A stretch of DNA of 64,000 bases, taken from NCBI GenBank assembly GCA_017395635.1, contig JAFQOE010000004.1, positions 1 through 64,000 of the forward strand, given 5' to 3'. A model generated the notes under the pieces. That model made no database searches. It was not told the DNA's origin and was given only the letters and a program-made list of their open reading frames with translations. The position numbers were made by a program, and so were the translations under genes. This document shows, in pieces, positions 61,032 to 64,000 of this stretch. The DNA comes from Lachnospiraceae bacterium (GTDB taxonomy: Bacteria > Bacillota > Clostridia > Lachnospirales > Lachnospiraceae). Each line of letters begins with the position of its first letter. Position 1 is the first letter of the stretch.

Positions 61032-63113
61032 TTAATTCTTGAATGGTTCATTCAACATCTCGCATCCGTCGAGAACAAATCTTCCCTTTTCAATAATGGT
61101 AACTTCTGTTCCATCTGCATGCACACTGACAATGGAAGCAATCTCGTCATATGGGATAGTAATATCCGTATGACAGTTAAAATATGCATTGTCTTCATCT
61201 GTATCACGAAGCAACGAGCATTCATTATCTTTCGCCACAATCTCTTTTCCATCCGGATTATACAATCGAACCTCCTCACTATGGCTATAGCATGTATCTC
61301 CCACTGCAAAATGAGGTCCCATTTTCTCCACAATCAGAATCGGCAACTTATATACAATGTCATATTCATTCGCCATTACATAGGCGGTAGTGTTTGTTCC
61401 AATTGCAAACTCTCCAATCGGCAAAGTTTCGCGATTAAACATTACATTTTCTTTGATATAATTCCGATTCTCTTCCTCTGATGCAAAGTTATCGCATATA
61501 TAGTCAGTAATCTTTCCATCCTCAAAAGTTAACATAATGTTGTTAAACTTCAAATCATTCAAATACACTTCCGAAACATTGAGTACGCCACAAGTTCCTG
61601 TAAGTTTAGGTGAAGTAAACACTTCTCCCACTGGAATATTAACATCCGCTGTACAATTCTCAAAGTTTGTCTCCTTCTCCGGATTGATAAGTTCGTGCAT
61701 CATTACTGTTATATCAGTCTTGTTGGTACCTGCACCTTTTACTTTAACACTAACCGCTTTATCCAACTCATCAATAATCACTTGTTGAACCTTCTTATAG
61801 GCCTCGTTGTCTAATGTATTCACCTCCACAATGCGAGCAAATATTTCTTCAAAGTTTTCTCCAATTTCCGGAATTGGATATGCAATAATTGTAAAACTAT
61901 ATTCACTGTGTGGAATGTATTCATTCACAATCTTCGCACTTTCAGAAGATGATACTACTGATAACTGCTGCTGTTTATCAGATAATTTCAAATTTTCAAT
62001 CTTATTCTTCGGTTCAAATGGTTTCTCACCAAACACCTCTATTACCGCAGGCCCCGCATATTCCTTTGCCAACTGTTTACGCGTTTCGTATGCATTGCGA
62101 AGGATTGCTGTCTTGCGCTCTACAAATGCTTTATCCAAAAACAAGGCATCATCGCCTCTATGGTCGTATTCATACTGTTTATTGACACTTGTTCCACTAT
62201 ATCCTGGTTTCATAGTCTGTTTACGATTCACTCTGGCAATTGGTGCTCGATAAATAACCGGTATCAATCCCATTTGTTCAAACTGAAGAATGGCAGCACG
62301 CACCATTCTTTCCTGTCCAATTGCATATCGGATATTGACCGTCTTCTTTTTGCTCAAGTCGATTCCAGCCACCCTGAAACCTTCTTCATAACCATGCGTA
62401 TATGTATACGCCATGGCATCAATATCTTTCTGGGACATCTGATTCAAAAACTTTGCCAATCGAATTTCATTGTCAGTAATATATTCACCATATCTAAAAA
62501 GGTATCGTAAATCCTCCAAATCACTATTCATAATAATATCTGTTGCAAAATCGAGTGACGGATCTAATATCTCTCTTGTCCGATACTCAATTGTCTGATC
62601 AGCATAGTCACTAACAAAATAGTAAATTGTTTTCTTTAATTCCTTTTCTGACGGAACCTCATCCTCAAACTGACACAACACTTCCACAAAAAGCTCTGCA
62701 TGAATTGTCATATCAAACAAACGCTGTTCCACAGCATAAATGATATCTCCACGTATCTCCGTATACAAAAACGAAAGCAACTCACCATATCCTTTACCAA
62801 GCATCGACACCGCATATGCAGGATTTGCATAACTTCTTTCATAGTTATCCTCTTCTACCAACACATCCTGATACAACATATGATTGTATTCTTTCATTTT
62901 CTCAAAAGATACATCTTTCATATTCTTTGAATCTACATGCCGTCTTAATTCATCCATCATCAACAAAAACTCTGCTGTGCGCTTGAAATAATCAAGATAA
63001 GGTTCTCCTATAGAAGTGTCACCATTCACAAAACCTTGAATCCGTTCCAGTGCTAACTCATATCGTTCCAGTACACTGTCATTTTCTTCTTTCAACAATT
63101 CACAATATCCCAA
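61032..63113 (-). CDS. M29-family aminopeptidase
   Basis: This 693-residue protein is much longer than classical M29 enzymes (about 410). The C-terminal half carries the family motifs: VPVGEVFTSP-like NIPVGEVFTSP near 500, GTCGVLN near 516, FAIGTNTTAY near 582 and EKMGPHFAVGDTCYSHSEE near 607-625 (metal ligands). The N-terminal 330 residues are helical and extra. The start is TTG at 63113 with GAGG upstream. The role is removal of N-terminal residues from peptides; specificity unknown. Confidence 0.8.
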   Translation of the reverse strand: MGYCELLKEENDSVLERYELALERIQGFVNGDTSIGEPYLDYFKRTAEFLLMMDELRRHVDSKNMKDVSFEKMKEYNHMLYQDVLVEEDNYERSYANPAYAVSMLGKGYGELLSFLYTEIRGDIIYAVEQRLFDMTIHAELFVEVLCQFEDEVPSEKELKKTIYYFVSDYADQTIEYRTREILDPSLDFATDIIMNSDLEDLRYLFRYGEYITDNEIRLAKFLNQMSQKDIDAMAYTYTHGYEEGFRVAGIDLSKKKTVNIRYAIGQERMVRAAILQFEQMGLIPVIYRAPIARVNRKQTMKPGYSGTSVNKQYEYDHRGDDALFLDKAFVERKTAILRNAYETRKQLAKEYAGPAVIEVFGEKPFEPKNKIENLKLSDKQQQLSVVSSSESAKIVNEYIPHSEYSFTIIAYPIPEIGENFEEIFARIVEVNTLDNEAYKKVQQVIIDELDKAVSVKVKGAGTNKTDITVMMHELINPEKETNFENCTADVNIPVGEVFTSPKLTGTCGVLNVSEVYLNDLKFNNIMLTFEDGKITDYICDNFASEEENRNYIKENVMFNRETLPIGEFAIGTNTTAYVMANEYDIVYKLPILIVEKMGPHFAVGDTCYSHSEEVRLYNPDGKEIVAKDNECSLLRDTDEDNAYFNCHTDITIPYDEIASIVSVHADGTEVTIIEKGRFVLDGCEMLNEPFKN

Positions 63114-63187
63114 AATCTTTCCTCTCTTTCATCAAATAAATCGGGATTGCATCCGGTCACTCCAAACGCAATCCTGTCTAACATAGC

Positions 63188-63778
63188 TTACTTTAGATTT
63201 CCCAATTTCTGATTCTTTTCTACCAACGATTGTACATGTTCCCACAACACTTCGGAACCTTTATGTGTATTCGCATTACGCGTAAGCACCTGTTCTGCAG
63301 CTACTCCATGTTCTCTCCAAGCTCTGCCATTTGTAATATCATTTAACATAATGGGTTGTACACGATCCAATGCATTTGCATATCTCGCTTCCGGCGTTTC
63401 ACCTGCTTCAAACTCTTCCCATAAATCCCGCATCTCCTTTGCCTGGTCTGCCGGGAGAATATTGAAAATACGATCTGCTGCTTTTTCCTCACGTTCTCTC
63501 TTAGTGGCATTGCCTACTGTATCATATGCATATGTATCACCAGCATCTATTTCCACCGCATCATGAATCAATACCATCTTCATAACACGCAAAACATCTA
63601 CTTTCTCATTAGCATATTCGCTAAATAACATTGCCATCAATGCTAAGTGCCATGAATGTTCCGAATCATTTTCATGACGACTTCCATCTGCAACATAAGA
63701 TTGACGCTCAATACGCTTTAACTTATCTAATTCTAAGGTAAAATCCAATTGTTTCTGTAATCGCTCTCTATCTATCAT
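63188..63778 (-). CDS. HD-domain phosphohydrolase (YfbR-like)
   Basis: This 196-residue protein starts at the ATG at 63778 (GAGGGAAC upstream); the earlier start lacks a ribosome site. It has the HD-type metal motif HENDSEHSWHLALMAM near 33-48, then LIHDAVEIDAGDT near 70-82 with the paired His-Asp, and a later Asp in ALDRVQPIM near 135. E. coli YfbR is a 5'-deoxynucleotidase of this fold. It probably acts on nucleotides. Confidence 0.85.
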   Translation of the reverse strand: MIDRERLQKQLDFTLELDKLKRIERQSYVADGSRHENDSEHSWHLALMAMLFSEYANEKVDVLRVMKMVLIHDAVEIDAGDTYAYDTVGNATKREREEKAADRIFNILPADQAKEMRDLWEEFEAGETPEARYANALDRVQPIMLNDITNGRAWREHGVAAEQVLTRNANTHKGSEVLWEHVQSLVEKNQKLGNLK

Positions 63779-63857
63779 TTTAGTGTTCCCTCGTACTTTC
63801 TTCCTTATTCCTCCAACTCTATACTCGTCACATCTTGCATACAAGCCACATTCTTAC

Positions 63858-64000
63858 TTATACAATCCATCCCACAATATACAAAATTACAGCTAACACA
63901 AGTGGTAATATATTAAGAATCATTGCAATACGCTTCATCAAAAAACCACCATCCTGTGATTTCCAAGCAGCAACACTAAATCCAATTCCACTTAACGCCA
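63858..64000 (-). CDS. C-terminal part of a membrane protein (partial)
   Basis: A minus-strand frame enters from the right edge and ends with TAA at 63860-63858. The 46 visible residues include GGFLMKRIAMILNILPLVLA and a final hydrophobic helix ending WIV. The start lies outside the window, so the family cannot be named. Confidence 0.5.
   Translation of the reverse strand, partial: ALSGIGFSVAAWKSQDGGFLMKRIAMILNILPLVLAVILYIVGWIV

Overview
The window comes from a low-GC Gram-positive anaerobe, most likely a member of the Lachnospiraceae (Firmicutes). Supports for this are strong AGGAGG-type ribosome binding sites, AT-rich intergenic DNA with consensus sigma-A promoters, a PPi-type phosphofructokinase, a tRNA-Phe T-box, YesN/LytS-type sugar regulators and a chemotaxis receptor that suggests motility. 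I cannot name the genus. I saw no rRNA, tRNA, prophage or CRISPR array.

Layout. 1-1.6 kb is accessory DNA: the right end of an IS21-like element that cuts a hypothetical gene, followed by small genes, one of them frameshifted. 1.7-5.8 kb is a lipid-type cluster with an acyl-CoA ligase-like enzyme, the remnant of a second ligase and two PlsC-type acyltransferases. 5.9-7.4 kb holds an XRE regulator and an Rpn-type nuclease. 7.6-15.9 kb is the most interesting block. It is a leftward five-gene ABC transporter operon (one ATPase, three FtsX/MacB-type permeases, one secreted CARDB-like protein). Upstream lie tandem TTACA-N4-TGTAA dyads and a separate rightward mini-transcript that encodes a 27-residue peptide. 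16-17.9 kb is an rtcB RNA-repair operon cut short by a deletion that fuses it tail to tail with a truncated membrane gene. 18.1-25.1 kb carries an MBOAT/DHHW O-acetylation pair, a lipoprotein, an OmpR-type two-component system whose kinase resembles intramembrane-sensing BceS kinases, and a large SH3/3D cell-wall enzyme.

25.3-46.2 kb is mostly housekeeping: rsuA-like, tyrA, aroA, an XRE membrane regulator, queA, a DUF218 protein, a lipoprotein, pheT and pheS with a T-box, a BrkB/YihY protein, a SpoIID-like protein, 6S RNA, pfp, a beta-CASP nuclease and a MurJ/SpoVB-like flippase. 46.5-59.9 kb has an aconitase-family hydratase and a sugar module. That module is a ChvE-MmsA-MmsB importer, divided by a promoter with direct repeats from an operon of chemoreceptor, membrane-anchored sugar-binding protein, LytS-type kinase and YesN-type regulator. 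This order matches the XylFII-LytS-YesN xylose-sensing logic of clostridia. 59-64 kb ends with a transglutaminase-like protein, two small HTH genes, an M29 aminopeptidase, an HD phosphohydrolase and a partial membrane protein.

Repeat elements recur through the chromosomal part. There are two copies of an inverted-repeat element (21.4 and 37.3 kb), at least four copies of a 27-nt palindrome (20.7, 23.6, 27.3, 41.4 kb) and two GC-rich repeat clusters (36.1 and 60.8 kb). All lie between genes.
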